A stretch of DNA of 64,000 bases, taken from Sipunculus nudus (lineage: Eukaryota > Annelida > Sipuncula > Golfingiida > Sipunculidae). The position numbers were made by a program, and so were the translations under genes. The notes below the pieces were generated by a model. That model worked only from the letters and a program-made list of their open reading frames with translations, was not told the origin of the DNA and did not search any database. Location of the stretch: assembly GCA_026874595.1 (NCBI GenBank), contig CM049306.1:102873142-102937141 (forward strand). Direction: 5' to 3'. This document shows positions 25,301 to 38,613 of the stretch, one piece after another; the stretch's first letter is position 1, and each line of letters starts with the position of its first letter.

Positions 25301-27639
25301 GCGGTCCCGACCGCAATGCAGGGATCGGGCCGATCAAGAATACCCGAGTTGGTCACGTTAGATATGTAAGAGTTGTGGGCTACTCTTGTGAGTCCGTTTC
25401 TGCACACGGTGCTCTCTATCTCATTAATGCATGTCCCCTTCCCAAATGAGCCGACCAACGAAAGTGCAGCCGATCGCAGAAATAGTTAAAATGGCGTTAA
25501 ATTGTTGGGAGGTAATATTTATTGTAAAATCACAGCTGATGGCAAATTATAAGACTTGAAGGTATCGACTGACAGCGTAGTTTAAGTGCTTATTATACCC
25601 ATTCCAGGTTATATCCTGCACAGTTAGGTGATATATTATTAATCGTTTAGGTCACGTCATGGCAGAATTTTTAAAGTGGCTGTGAACGTCGAGGCGTTGG
25701 AAAAAGTGACCTTTGACCTAACTTACCAAGAACACCTGAAGCGTCATTTTGGTCTATATGAACACGTCATATACATTGACCCAGGTCAAGTAGTGCCAGA
25801 TTTCAAGATCGATGTATTCATCCGCGAATCCAGAAAATTAACTTTTCTGAAGGTTCCAAAACTGCGACCGCTACAGGACAACCTCCTGAACAAAGCGGAC
25901 CCGAGACAAGGTAGGTCCAGAGAATATCGAACAATTAGTTATCTTTGTCGATGAGCAGAATCATATTTTTGGATTTGCAATTCTTATTATACTGGAAAGA
26001 GATCCGTCGTGTTTAATATAATAATATGTCATCCGTTGGGTCAAGTTAGCAAGGGATGACGTTTTTACAGCTCATGACAGACAAATATGCATATTTAATT
26101 ATCGTTTAAGTATATATGCACGGTCCTGTCCATACATACTTAATGCTATCTTTTGTTTTCAAAGAGAATCCACATGTGCGGATAATTAGGACTGGACTTA
26201 ACATGGCACATATCTCGTACGCTCCTTCACTAGAAGTCCAAAGACGTTCTGGAAACGAGGCTGGATTGACTGGTCGTTTTACGGTGCAGTACGACGTGGC
26301 TCGAACCATGGACGGAGGGGAACTTCTTGTAAGCAGAAAACTTCTAGTGAAACTGACCTGTGTCCTTAATTTTGAGCTCTCTATGTAGCGCTTGTTCCGT
26401 TTTCGTACTCAGCTTATAAATATAGCTTAAGATAATTTAAAGATCTCTCTATAGACTCTGATCGTTCATACAGACGCAGTGGCGGATCCAGAGGGGGAGC
26501 TTTGGGGGCTGAAGGCCCCCCCCCCGTAAACCACTGTTAACGGCCTTTTTATCAGAGAAATATGTATATCTATGCGTTATGTCCTTATGTCATTTGCATT
26601 ATTTTATTTATAATTACCATATAGCATTAAACAAAAGACCAATTCAACAACAACAAAAAAACTGGGAAAAATGGAACTAAAAGCGTGTGTCTGTGCAATG
26701 CCCATATCTATTTATATTTTAAAAGAATAAATTGGAATACCCACAATGGGTGCAGACATTAACATTTCTATCCAAACTGATTCTACGCCCATCACGTAGA
26801 ATGTTGCAGCTTCTTAAGGCTTCGACATCTTGAACAACATTTTCCAACTGGCCTTGTTTTGGGAAATACATACACAGTAAACAACACAGTAAACAGTGTA
26901 TGTATATGCATGGTCTTTTTTATGATTGCAGAATTAAAATCTGAAAACGTGCTGGCTTGTCATCAATAACATGTAAATGATTAATGACTAAGATTGGGCT
27001 GTATATATCAGTTTGAATTTTCGTTTTTGAATGTTCGTAGTCGAACACTTTGTTAGACGTATATGGTGAATAGAACAACTTTTCAAAACGTGACAGGAAA
27101 ATTAAATATTATACCCACAGCATTAATTTATGAACATTTCTTATCGATCAGCAATGCAGTTATCAATGGTGCATAAATATATACTAGATAACAAATGCTT
27201 TATAAGATGTACATGCCAGAGATCAAATTTACCGTAAGTTGATAAGCTCTTTTATATAGTAGCCGCACACAGGGAAGAGTAATTCAAGCTACTGGCTATT
27301 TAAAAGAATCTCGCTGTAGTTCGAGTATTTAACTAATTATAATGGGGTATCGGTTTGCCTCACATTAATATTTACATAATTCAATGATGCTTATTACTTT
27401 TGAATGTTTACGTTTGCATTTATTTTATTAATGGGTAAACTTGGTTTTGATATAATAGAGGAATGCTTATAGATGCGTCCTTGCGTGCATGTGCAACGGA
27501 TTAGCGAGTTTGCAAATACTTCCGAAATATATTTTCAAATAAAACTACCAATAATCATAATATGAAAATATTTACTTTTGAGTCAACATTTACGTTTGGT
27601 CCAAACATTGTCCATGTTTTTACATTTCTAAATTGTATA

Positions 27640-27688
<49 letters not shown>

Positions 27689-30600
27689 TTGCACTTTATT
27701 TGTATCAAATTAAAACCAGTTTAAGATTCTAGCCCCCCCTGTTGAAAAATCCTGGATCCGCCCCTGAGACAACATACAAAAGATACGATTTACTCGTAAA
27801 TGTTTGACATCAAAAGCGTAAGTAAAATAAACATATATAAAAGGGTATAAATATATGTAAAAGAATATTGAGTTCAGTATGATTTTATATGTATTCCAGG
27901 TGATAGACGGATATTTCGTCCATTATTTCGCCCCCAAGTTTTCATCAGACAAAATCCGTTCTAAAAACATTGTATTTGTTCTTGACAAGAGTGGGTCTAT
28001 GCTCGGAAGGAAAATTAAACAACTAAAAGAAGCCATGCAGGTATATTTATAACAGACTGTATCATTTTAAGTGCACACCGTTTAGCACTACGATATAGAA
28101 AAAGAAAGACCTCTGTCCCCCATACCCCCCTGAAAAAGGATAATATAACACCTCACCGAAAGTGTCAGGGTGTAATATTAGTGATTTTTAGAACTCGAAG
28201 CTCTATCACCTTTAGACCTTTTTTTTTAAGATGATAAAGATAGTTGTCAGAAATATATATGCTCGTATTTATGTAAAGTGACGTGAATGTTTTACACATT
28301 GATATTTCGGCATAATTTTACAATATGAATGTAACCTATACGCGGTATCTCAGGACCCGTGGCCTGTATGAGGCATGACATCGAATAAATCACTTTATAT
28401 TTATATAATAATCTTTTGCTCTATATTTCTATCTTGAACTTACCAGCATTTTCACCAGTAAATAATATAAATATTTATAAATATTATCAATTTCCATAGA
28501 TCAAGTATATATGATTTGATCCTCTTTTTTCTTGCAGACAATTCTTAGCCAACTTAAGGTCGGTGATTTCTTTAATATAATTACTTTCGACTTTTTTGTT
28601 CAACATCTGGCACAGTCGAAATTAGTAGCTGTCAATTCCCGGAACATAAAGAGAGCAAAACTGTTTGTGGCCAACATAATCGCCGATGGAGGTAAGGGGA
28701 TTATCTGAACGTATACCTATTTTATTAATACCATATTAATAACATATTCGGGGGAATACAAAATATTTCAACAGTGAGCATGAACAAAATTTTATAATAA
28801 CAAAAGATAAATGTTGGGAGTATATGACAATTGAAATGATTATTATTTATAATTCAAGCTAATGACTATACAGTCATTTTTAAATTATAGAAAATTTTAA
28901 AGTATGCAAATATACGGTATGAAGGTCAAGTGTGGAGTCGTCTTTTTTTATGGTGGTAGAAGGACATCAGCTCACGAGCAAACTAAAATTCTCATAAATG
29001 TTCACAAATGTACAAAACATGAGGAACTGAAAGAGGGGTGTATATATTTGGTTATCTGAGGTCTTGAAACCTACGTAATTTCAGGATGAATATATGGGTA
29101 CTTAATTTTTTATTGCGAATTAAAGTGTATTGTCTGTAGGAACGAATATTAACGGAGCTTTATTGGCCGGTGTCCGTTTGATCAAGAACTTCAAGAAGTC
29201 AACTGGAAATTTGGCCAAACCTTCACTTGTTGTATTTTTGACAGATGGTCATCCGACCATTGGAGTCATTAACGCTAATCAAATTGCAGCAAATATTAAA
29301 AAGGCCAACACGGTCAACGCTGCATTGTTCAGCCTCGGATTCGGCGATAATCTTAACGTCGAATTAAACAAACTTCTGGCTCTGCAAAATAATGGCTTTT
29401 ATAGAAAGATCTACGCCGAGGCCGACGCCGCCATTCAGCTGAAGGATTTCTACGCGGAAATTAGCACACCACTCCTGTCTAATGTCAGGTTTAAGTACAT
29501 TGGTGACAGCGTTGATAGGCACACTTTGACCAAGTCTGAATTTAATTTATTCTTCAATGGTTCCGAACTGATTGTGGCTGGGAAGGTTAAAAATTTTAAT
29601 GAGATAAACAGCATGGTTACCGAGGTATCAGGCGTGGCTGAAACAGGAGAAATGGTGCTAGATCAGAGAGCAGATTTAAAGAATAAAACAGCGCCACCTG
29701 GATTAGCGGGTCTTACAGAACGCTTCTGGGCATATCTAACTATCGAAGAACTGTTGGCCAAAATGGAGGAGCTGTCAGATGAAAAGAAGAAGGAACAATT
29801 GAAAAGCCGTGCAATTCAGCTCTCGCTGAAAGTAGGAACACGCTTTGTTATGTCTTTAGTTTTGTAAACATGTCACGCTTTCAGTTATAATGTTTAAAAC
29901 AATTAAGTTGTACACGTTCTTACTCCGTTTCCAGAAAAGTTCCAACGTCCTAATCGATGTAGAAAACATAGAAGATATATGTTCAATGTGTGGACTTAAA
30001 GTTTAAAGCTGACGAATTTCTGTTTCGATCTGTCATATGAAGTCAATAGAGTAACATATAACATATGTGTTTATAGTTGTTTGAATGTCAGAAAATCAAA
30101 GATCAGAGCTTCTTTCTGCTTGACCAGATTGGTTCTAAACACCACGTCGAAGTCTGAATCCAAGACCTTTCAAATCCATTTCTATTGTACTCGAATCCCA
30201 ACACAAGTCCCCGCTAGAGTCCTATGTCAATATATCAAATTATACTTGTATTAGGAAATACGACGCATTCATTGTGATATCTTAAACCTAGTTGGATGGA
30301 AACGTCTGAGCGACAATGCTTATATATTTACATATTTGCAGTATCACTTTGTGACTCCGGTGACGTCAATGGTTGTTGTGAGGCCAAATAAGAAGAAAAT
30401 CGGAGACGCAGACGAAAAAGACAGCTCGGACAATGGTATGAACTCTAGAATAAATATAAAATAACACCTGCTAAGACCTGGCTTACCTTAAAAAGTTTCG
30501 TCCTTATACAGACCGAACATGTACTTTTTGCCGGATTGATTTAGGGAAAATTGAAAGTAAAATGGAGACATTAGATTCACGTGGATACGCATTTAGAGCG

Positions 30601-32670
30601 TTTTGACAGTTTATTTTTTGGAACGGTAACTTGTAACATACCTATACCTCTGTTTTATAGACAAAAAACCGGTAACCGTGACATCGACATACAGAAAAGT
30701 TGGCTCAGGTAGGTGTTTGCTGTCAGGATTTCTGATACGACTCTGGAAAAATCTGTAAAGTAAATTAATAACATATTTATCAGAACCATCAAAACGTACC
30801 ATAGTTTCAGATTTAGGATTGTTTCTAGTGCTCTCGGATTATGGATCAAAGATTTAAATACTGAACCGTTACCATAAGTACTTGGCGTAATAGTAGGACC
30901 ATATAAATAATATTAGGACCACATAGTTAATTATTACCTAATCTCGAGTTCTTTGGTATATTTCAGCGGATATGGATCCACATTTCATTGTATATATCGG
31001 GAAACACAACATCCCCGTATGCTTTGACATTATGGGCAAGCCTGGGCAAGTCTTCAGACTACTACAAGATAAAGGTATACCTCATCTTCTTCTTTATATT
31101 ATTATTATTATTGTTATTATTATATGCCAATATCAGCCTTCCCCACTCCTAACCTGATGCAGATATTAGCTTACCGGCCATACAGAGTGGCCATAGGTAA
31201 ATCTCAATAATCTCCTGGTCCATAATATTCGGAAAATCTGGACTCACAGTATCGGGGTAAAATTACAATGCACAATCAACTGATGATCAATGCCCCATAT
31301 AATTCGTTAGACTTGTTGAGGAAATAAGGTTTGTGAATCACTTTTGTTGTGCGGTTGTGTACCTCCTGAAGGACGAGCTCAAATAACCATAGACTATAGG
31401 TAGATGGCGCTGTACCTCGCAGATTTATTAACCGTACTAGGTCTGTTTTACTTCTAGGTCTCTCTGTCGATGGGCTTATTATTTCTGGTGACAATTCTTC
31501 GACCACTGCCAAACACCGGGAGACATATTTCGGGAAAATATCGATAACGTGTTGGGTGGAAAGACTAGTGGTGACACCTACCGGCATACGCCTGAACCAT
31601 GTATCTCACCCTTGGCGTCGGTCGGGTTCGTACGGTGGGACCAACATGACGGTATCTGTGAAACGTAAACGCAGCGTGACGGTGACGTGTGGAGGGGTCG
31701 TTATTAGCGTCCTTGTCCATAAAACACAACAGGCCCATTTCTTGGGCTTCTATCTGCTCAACACTACAGGCCTTTCTAGTGAAGCGAATGGACTTATAGG
31801 TAAGTTATTATGCTTATCTTTTCAGAGAGAATTTAAGTTAATTAAATTACACAGTAAGACTCTTTGATGTCCCCCTGAGAAAGCTGGATTTAACTGCTAT
31901 TACTCGCAAACAAAACCTTAACAACGTATAAAACAGATGAACTGGATATATTAAGCCCGTGTGCCGGGATGGTCTTGATGGGAAAGTTTTGTATTAAGCC
32001 AAACCGAGCCAATAACTGAAGAAAATACACCTGTTATTGAAAATGAATATGATCTCTCACGCGATAAAAGGTCTAAAACATTTTGTTTATTCAAAATATG
32101 ATACCAGAGATATCTGATGCTGCAGCGTTATTCCTGCTACATCGGCTGATAGAACGATGATACGGTTATGGAGCTTTGGCTGTTGCTGTTCCGGGCATAT
32201 AGCTGAGCAGCCTGAGTGCTCTTAAAACCAAAACGAACGTTTTTTGTAACTATGATTATCACAGATAGCTGCAGGCTTGTAATGGAAGCATCGCATGCAC
32301 TAAACACATAAACATTATAAATATAAGAACTTTCCATATAATTTCCTATAATCAGATGATTTTATGTGAAACGTCAGTTAGATAGTTGGCCATTATTAGA
32401 AGGATGAAACATATATCATGATAGATATTATATGAGGGACTTACTTTTATCCTTTGTTTTTCTATAGTTTTTCTATTTTGCGGTGCCTCGGGTTGATACA
32501 CATGTTCATTTTGTTGCACCCTTTGTGATAGGTCAGTTTATCAACATGGAAGCATTCATAAAGACTGATGTTATAAACGGACTTCCTTTCGGTGCTAATC
32601 AAGAACTCCGGTAAGTACAATCTCGGAGCTCAATGCTGTTCGCACTTTGTCTTCAACCTATGATACCTCT

Positions 32671-32735
<65 letters not shown>

Positions 32736-33433
32736 TGTTATTGAAAGAAATCGTTGTCACTCAAAGTAGCTCAAATCAATGTTTGGAATAAGTATAAATC
32801 TTGCTCTGAATGTCTCATAAAGCCATGGTGTTAAGTCCTCTAGGTTAATCCCCTCCTGTAAACGGATTATCGTGGAAACTTCTTCACGAAGTATTTTTAA
32901 TTCGCATGTGAACATCATCGGTAGATTGGCAGTGCTACTAGTCTCATCCCCTTTAAATAAGGACGGATGTTAAGTAATTATCCTTTATTTGATTGGAATA
33001 TTTTATTTAAAGACTCGGTGTTGCATAATAAACTCTGAAACTGAGGATTTTATTTTACTCATATACTAATATAAAACTATTGTAGATTTTGAAAGTAGGT
33101 TGAAACTTTGCAATAGGCTGGTTCCTTATTCAACTAATGTATCTTTATGAGCATGCCACTTTCATGGAGAATGAAACGTATAGTACAAACAGAACAAGGT
33201 TATATGTTAAAAGGTATCATTCCAGTGTGGTGAGGGCTGATGGGAAGGTCTCAGTCGTCCCTGTGACAATCGGGCGTCGATTCGATTTGGTTATGGATTC
33301 TCAGATCCTGTGCTGGTTTGTCCACAACAACGGTCGAGGATTGTTGGAAAAAGTTTATACACATTACCTTGTTCACGGTTCGAATTTGCACAAACTCAAA
33401 CACAGTAAGCTGAAGAGTAACAAGTTGGTATAA
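18354..33433 (+). CDS. Inter-alpha-trypsin inhibitor heavy chain-like gene 2 (ITIH-2), complete
   Basis: Tandem paralogue of the gene at 4042-15599. Exons: 18354-18416, 23118-23287, 24920-25030, 25651-25910, 26165-26328, 27900-28040, 28538-28691, 29140-29831, 30342-30435, 30661-30708, 30967-31074, 31458-31799, 32532-32610, 33226-33433; total 2634 nt, 877 aa plus stop. Exon 1 is a 21-codon signal peptide (MIGMRLVFVLAACLLILCDA) followed by gtaagt. VIT spans exons 2-4, vWA runs from exon 6 (VLDKSGSM) through exon 8 (FLTDGHPT), DPHFIVYIG is in exon 11, ITIH_C in exons 12-14. Exon lengths equal those of gene 1 except for in-frame differences in the linker exons (94+48 against 88+51) and the last two. 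The length suits the family (about 900 aa). The start was chosen because this ATG opens the hydrophobic leader. The gene is likely functional: no stop or frameshift seen. Confidence 0.94.
18911..22167 (-). mobile_element. Degenerate 5'-truncated non-LTR retrotransposon (LINE) antisense in ITIH-2 intron 1
   Basis: Reverse transcriptase at 21142-20213 (minus): NYRGIALLNITGKL, FVDFSKAFDRIPHKM, GTRQGCLLSP and the catalytic FADD. The reading frame breaks in an A-run near 20220 and continues at 20152-19643 with the C-terminal region (RFCKGILGVSRSTVNT). Upstream, 21549-21148 is the endonuclease-RT linker, and 21550-22167 holds endonuclease remnants in shifted frames, including VLKFDLSDHFPI. The 5' end stops within the endonuclease, next to an (AT)n tract. 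The 3' end is probably the (TG)n tail (plus strand acacacacacac) near 18911. Type: jockey/CR1/I-like by motif. Not active as read. Confidence 0.85.
22171..22342. repeat. (AT)n-(GA)n-(AT)n microsatellite cluster
   Basis: Three adjacent simple repeats at the 5' boundary of the LINE in ITIH-2 intron 1. Confidence 0.85.
23451..24159. mobile_element. TIR element with internal direct repeat, ITIH-2 intron 2
   Basis: Perfect 11-bp inverted ends AGCCCTCAGCC (23451) and GGCTGAGGGCT (24149). Inside, a (CCGT)n run at about 23507 and two copies, about 300 bp apart (23538 and 23839), of a block starting CTTGTGAGCGGGATATC and including TGGGTGACCTTGACCTA. No transposase frame. Confidence 0.65.
26477..27766. 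mobile_element. TIR transposon, CAGTGGCGGATCCAG ends, in ITIH-2 intron
   Basis: Left end CAGTGGCGGATCCAG, right end CTGGATCCGCCCCTG (one mismatch as inverted repeat). Flanks are AGACG (26472-26476) and AGACA (27767-27771). The interior is AT-rich with an (AT)n tract and no transposase frame. Lone ends of the same family lie at 16048 (left end) and 111-125 (right end, cut by the window start). Confidence 0.7.
29140..29831 (+). CDS. ITIH-2 large exon: rest of vWA domain and beta-rich linker
   Basis: The 692-nt exon has the same length as 8659-9350 in ITIH-1. It carries the second vWA metal loop (FLTDGHPTIG), the segment around AEADAAIQLKDFYAEIS, and the ERFWAYLTIEELL helix typical of ITIH proteins. 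From about 29400 onward its nucleotides are close to identical to ITIH-1, including silent positions; the first 260 bases are much more diverged. See findings. Confidence 0.9.
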
Positions 33434-34080
33434 GAAGAACAATTCCTTTGTTTTCCTCGTCTTTTCTCGGGTCGTTACAGACAGACGCCGCCAGGTGTCA
33501 CCTGAGTCGACTTACACCTGTTTTTGACTACCACAAATCCACTTGCCGAGTACAGTTCAGTTTATTATTTTTACATGCGACCATTGAGTGTACATAAGCT
33601 AAGGATTAATTTTAGATAGCTTTTTATCGCTTTAAAGCTTTTAACAGTTTTTACTTTTTATTTACTTTCGGCCTGAATAACACGAAGATGCAGTGAATAA
33701 AACATGTTGCTGACAATTAGTATGCATTTCTATTCAAATAATGGAAATTACGTGGTCGATGGCAAGACGAATAATCACAGAAAGTGGAGGAGCTGTAGAG
33801 CTTTATTTAAGCTGAAGATAATGGAGTGACATTGGTAAAACAGCATAACCAAAGATAAGATTGGAATGAATATTTTGCTTTTCAGAAAAGTGTAAATGAG
33901 AACGATTGTAGATAGTATCATATATCAGTCGTTAAAGGGTATAGAGAACACAAAGAAACCGAGTGAATTATATGGGAATATACTTAAAGTAATCAAAGGC
34001 AACGACGACGGCCTTAGTAACAATTGTTAACCTGTAGGTAATAATCTTCTAAATTTATCCTGACAAATATAAGCAGTGAC
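33434..34080. other. Tail-to-tail intergenic region, ITIH-2 and SLC26 pseudogene
   Basis: ITIH-2 3' UTR with AATAAA at 33696, then AT-rich DNA. No STAS-like exon is seen here, so the pseudogene ends before its STAS half. Confidence 0.6.
33696..33701 (+). promoter_or_regulatory. Candidate polyadenylation signal of ITIH-2
   Basis: AATAAA 263 bases downstream of the ITIH-2 stop, followed by a GT-containing stretch (tgttgctgac). The distance is the same as for the candidate signal of ITIH-1, which supports both. Confidence 0.45.
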
Positions 34081-37000
34081 CTTGGTACAAAGGAGAGTAA
34101 CCTGCCTGAAGAAATTCTTTAAGGCCACCAAGATCACAGCTGCTAAAACGGACTGCAGTATATATTAGCAACAATAACAATGATAGAATGAAAACTTTAC
34201 TGACAAATGATAATACAAAGACCGCACAAGGATTAAGGACCACATTTTAGCACTGAGATTTCATCGTTAACCTTTAACCTTAAATTGGCTAATGTCAGCT
34301 AATGATGTTAGCTTCAGAAATGCCAAAGGTACACCTGGGTGTTCATTAGCCGAGGTTTTCTAGATACATTTACATAGTAGAAAAAGTTTATTACTTACAT
34401 TTGGCAGTTGTGTGAAGAGAGCCCCAACATGTTAAGTATAATCTTTATTATACGCTTATTATCTTTGGAGAATGAATGGATTTTTCAACAGTACATATAC
34501 AGTTAGAAAATCTACAATAGCAAGTTTACATAAATTACATATGTAATTACAATTACTTATACGTATACTTAGATAAAGTTTTAATTTTAAATGATTTTTT
34601 TTTGGGTTTATTATAAATGAATCTCTTAGCAATAGGCTACCTTAGTTTTACATTGACCAACAATATTTACTCTGGCCAGTATAAACCATACAAAATAATA
34701 AACGAAATAAACAATAATTTAATTTCGCGACGCCAGTAGAATAGTAAGATGGTCTGTATGACAGGACGATAACTTGTACGTAATTTAAAATAAAGTATTA
34801 TTATTGACGAGCAAATTAAAAAAAGAAGATGATTGCTCTCCAGATTTAAATATTGAACACCCATTGTTAGAGTAATTCAGTACGGAAGCTTTGTAAACAG
34901 GCCTGACACATGATCAATATTCGAGTAATGATACCAGTTCAGATCGATATTCTTATCTATCTGTTGTTGACACCGTTTTGCATTGTGGTCTCACGCAATC
35001 ATTGGTATACAGCTTGTAACGCAATACACATATCCTATATTTTATGGTTAGGGCAGGAATGGATACCTTTTTGTATTTCTGTTTTACCCCTATATAGAAA
35101 ATGGTCAATTTGGCTTGGATTATACCCGTTTCTAACCCTGCGCTGAACCCCCCCCCCCCCCCCCACACACACACACAAATTCAATGGGGTTTTAATTGTG
35201 GCATATCTCTAAAAATATATATTCATGCATTACTGTATAATATAAATGATAATATCCTGCGTGACGCCCCATGTTCCCTCCTGAATTATGCTTCTGGACA
35301 AACAGGAGGCAGGCGGGAAAAATAGTTGAAGAAGGACCAGACGCTGTTTGTTAGTCCATGAGCCATGATTTCCTGAAAAAATATATTACATCAAATATAT
35401 AAAACTGGTTAACCTGTAAAAAATATATTCACAGACGTTGGTCGGTAAGGTCTCCTGAAAACCCCCGGTATTACTAGCGCAGTGGCGGGGACTTTTGTTT
35501 ACCTAAGGACTTTCTTATATACATGTATTGCATTTTCAGATTATTTATACGATCATCTGGCAATATGAAATCAACCATTTTAAGGTACTTCTTATATGAT
35601 AAACTCGGCGGACCAGAAGATAGGATAATCTTTGTTCCCCAGTGTGTGATTGTCATTAAGTAGCATTAAATAAGAAGTTCGTTGAGCAATAAATTAAGCT
35701 CTCACCTGGTTGGAGTCTACTTTGTAGCTGTGCTTCTTCGCAAAGAGCATCGCTATGGAAATCGACAAGGCAAAAGCAACGATTGCTATGGCAATACAGT
35801 CACCGATTACCATCCCATAATGTTCCGGTGGTGGCGTCTCAGGAGTTGGGAGCCTAATAATATAACTTAGTTACATGGGTTTTCTAAAATGTTGATGAAA
35901 GATACATGTTCAGGATTAAAATACAAATTTCACTTACTTTGGTTTGATAATATTCTTTTTCTTTTCTCAACCACACGATACCCTAAATACAACGTTTATG
36001 TTGAGCTGGTTACGCTTATGTATAACCGTATATGTCTAAAGCGCGGTTATTGCTTACCCTCTAGGAATGTGTCCCACCACTTTGACGTTGAACCTTTCAT
36101 GAAAACGACCGAAATGGGAAGCAATGGTTGCTATAACTTCCTGAAAGGTAGTGAAGTGGTCTTAATATAAAGCTGTGCGAATTATTCTATAGCTATTTAT
36201 AGAAATTTGATACATCGTCATATAGGGAGAGTTGAAGGTGTTCTCAAGTAATATATTTATTTCCTACCATTAAATATGTCAGCACCAACACTTGTAAAGC
36301 AAAAGGTATTTGTTAATATATATTATCAGATTATGATAAATCTGTTGAGAAGAAGTTAGTGTTCAAGCAATAAATAAGATTTAAATACACTTGATAAGCA
36401 AATTCAAATTTCCAAAATCTGATTGTAATAATAAAATGAAATAAAAATTAAAACAAAAAAGGTTGAAAATATAGAGCGTTAAAATCATTCATCATTTTAT
36501 GTATCACTTTGTATTATAATTGATGGGAGTTTCAATTCAAATGGTAACTGACCGCTATGAGATCAATCGGGACCGGCACTTTTATTTCCTTCTTGACACG
36601 TGGGTTAATGAATTCCTTGATGAATGCGGTCAATGAAATGATCAGAGATGCAATGTTCGTCTGGGCTATTTTGCTGAACAAATCGATGTAAATCTGAAAC
36701 GGGAAGGTTTCATAATCTTTCCAAAAAATTATTCTAGTGGTTTACTTTATTCACGTGAAAGAGAGGTCTGAGATATCACCCTGACGAAGTGTTCAATATA
36801 ATGAAAATATTAATCTAAATTTTAGAATTATGATAAGTAAATAAATTAATGGGCAATAATATCATTATAATTAATAATAATTTTACTGTGTATCATATAT
36901 ATGCCCATAGAAAGAACTCGGGAATTATACATTGCTTGTGTAAATGTACTTAATCTTTGAAGAAACAATGACTTTTTTCCCAGGATCCACCAATCTAGAA

Positions 37001-38538
37001 ACTTTATAAGATTTTGAAACAGAATAATACTTATAGATATATAGAATTACAAAGATTCATAAAACTTAATGAGTTTGAAAGCTCCGCTGAACCGTTTGAC
37101 CTGGAGCCCGAAGACATATTTGATTTGACTTGAGAAGACGTGACAAGCGGCCCCAGTGATGTAGCCACTAGTCAGAGGTTCAAACAGGTGACGTAGCCCA
37201 ACCTCAGAAGACCCATGGCTAGCTAAAATTGTTAATATGAAACAGTCTACAAATGACGATGCAATAACATACATGATTTATTTATATTTGAATAAAAATG
37301 TATAACATCAAATAATCAACCCAAGGAGGCTGTTGTGATAGACTTATAAATCATGTTGGAAAGTGACTTTTAAATCGGGAGGTAAAGGCGTGTCACAATG
37401 GTAACCATTGTGACGTGAAAATGGTAACAATGATATATATTATATAAGCCTGTTTCCGTTAATCCTGTAATAATTTCAGTCAAACAGACACCATATTTAA
37501 TAAGTATATGTCCGTTGTCAAGGAAAACTGATAATATTAATCACGGGTGTGTTGGAATATGAATAATATTGTTTAGACTAAGTACAGGAGCAGTCCAGAA
37601 GGCCATTGCTGCAACTGGGACATGATAAAGGTCAGGTAGTGAATCGTATCCATTTTATGAATCAAAACATACTATTAAAACCGATATTGATTGTCCCATT
37701 TCATCAAAGTCATCAGCCAGACGTGTGTGTGTGTGTGCGTGTGTGAGACAGAGGGGGGGGGGGAGAGAAGGAATTAATATATCCCTGACCTGTAGCAGAC
37801 CGGTCAGCAGTGCTAGAGCAGCAGCGATTTTGGCTTTACACTGATCGAACTCGTCTGGCCCTGAGCTGCATGGCGTCACCGTCACTGCAGTAACAGTAAC
37901 GTCACATGAACCGTTATACACACAGCTGGTCAACCAGGAAACGTTCCCATCACCACCCCTTGTGATGTTTGTAACACCGCCAGTAGGGGGAGCCCCCTCA
38001 GAACAGTAGGCAGCCTGTTTGGGAGTCATGTTGCCTCCAGCTGGCAAGAAGGATAGTAGCATCATTTAAATAAATAAAAATAAAAACAAAAATTGAGATT
38101 AAACGAGGCTTGCTAGTGCTCTCTCGGATAAACAGTTTGAGAGTGGGTGGTGTTAGAGTCAACCTTCTGGAATACCGAACAATTATTTATATGTTCGAAA
38201 TAGGCCTATGTCTATATATATCTATATATGTATGTATATATATATATATATATGAAGTATATTCTCGTAAAAGGACGAAGGCCAACCGGTCCTATCGTAT
38301 TACAAATCGATTAGCAATGAACAATTATAAGACAGGAGAAACCACAAGTAAATCACATCATTGTAAAAATCTAATTAATACTGAATTATGTAAATTACAG
38401 CCATGTGATAATAAATTGAAATCTTCATTTCTTTCGTTAAATAATAACTAGTGAAATATCACCTAGCTGACGGACAAGAAGCGTGTCCATACCTGACCAC
38501 GACACTTCCCATCATCAAACTGATGATTGACTCGGGCC
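34081..38538 (-). pseudogene. SLC26-like pseudogene, truncated duplicate
   Basis: Homologues of nine internal exons of the SLC26 gene at 43833-58497, in order: 38467-38538, 37790-38040, 37065-37222, 36553-36693, 36058-36140, 35706-35853, 35257-35372, then (one exon missing) 34081-34152. Seen defects: donor after 38467 reads ct for gt (a shifted gt 4 nt on breaks the frame); exon 37065-37222 has a 7-nt deletion (158 against 165) and its donor is tt; exon 36553-36693 lost 15 nt in frame within a membrane helix; exon 35257-35372 gained 2 nt and its donor is ga. First two exons, the 78-nt exon and all STAS exons were not found. Exons 36058-36140 and 35706-35853 keep full length, phase and good splice sites, so decay is fairly recent. 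It lies downstream of its parent in the same orientation, tail to tail with ITIH-2. Confidence 0.9.
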
Positions 38539-38575
38539 CTGATCATATGGAAAAGAGTGATTAAAAAGAGTGCAG

Positions 38576-38613
<38 letters not shown>

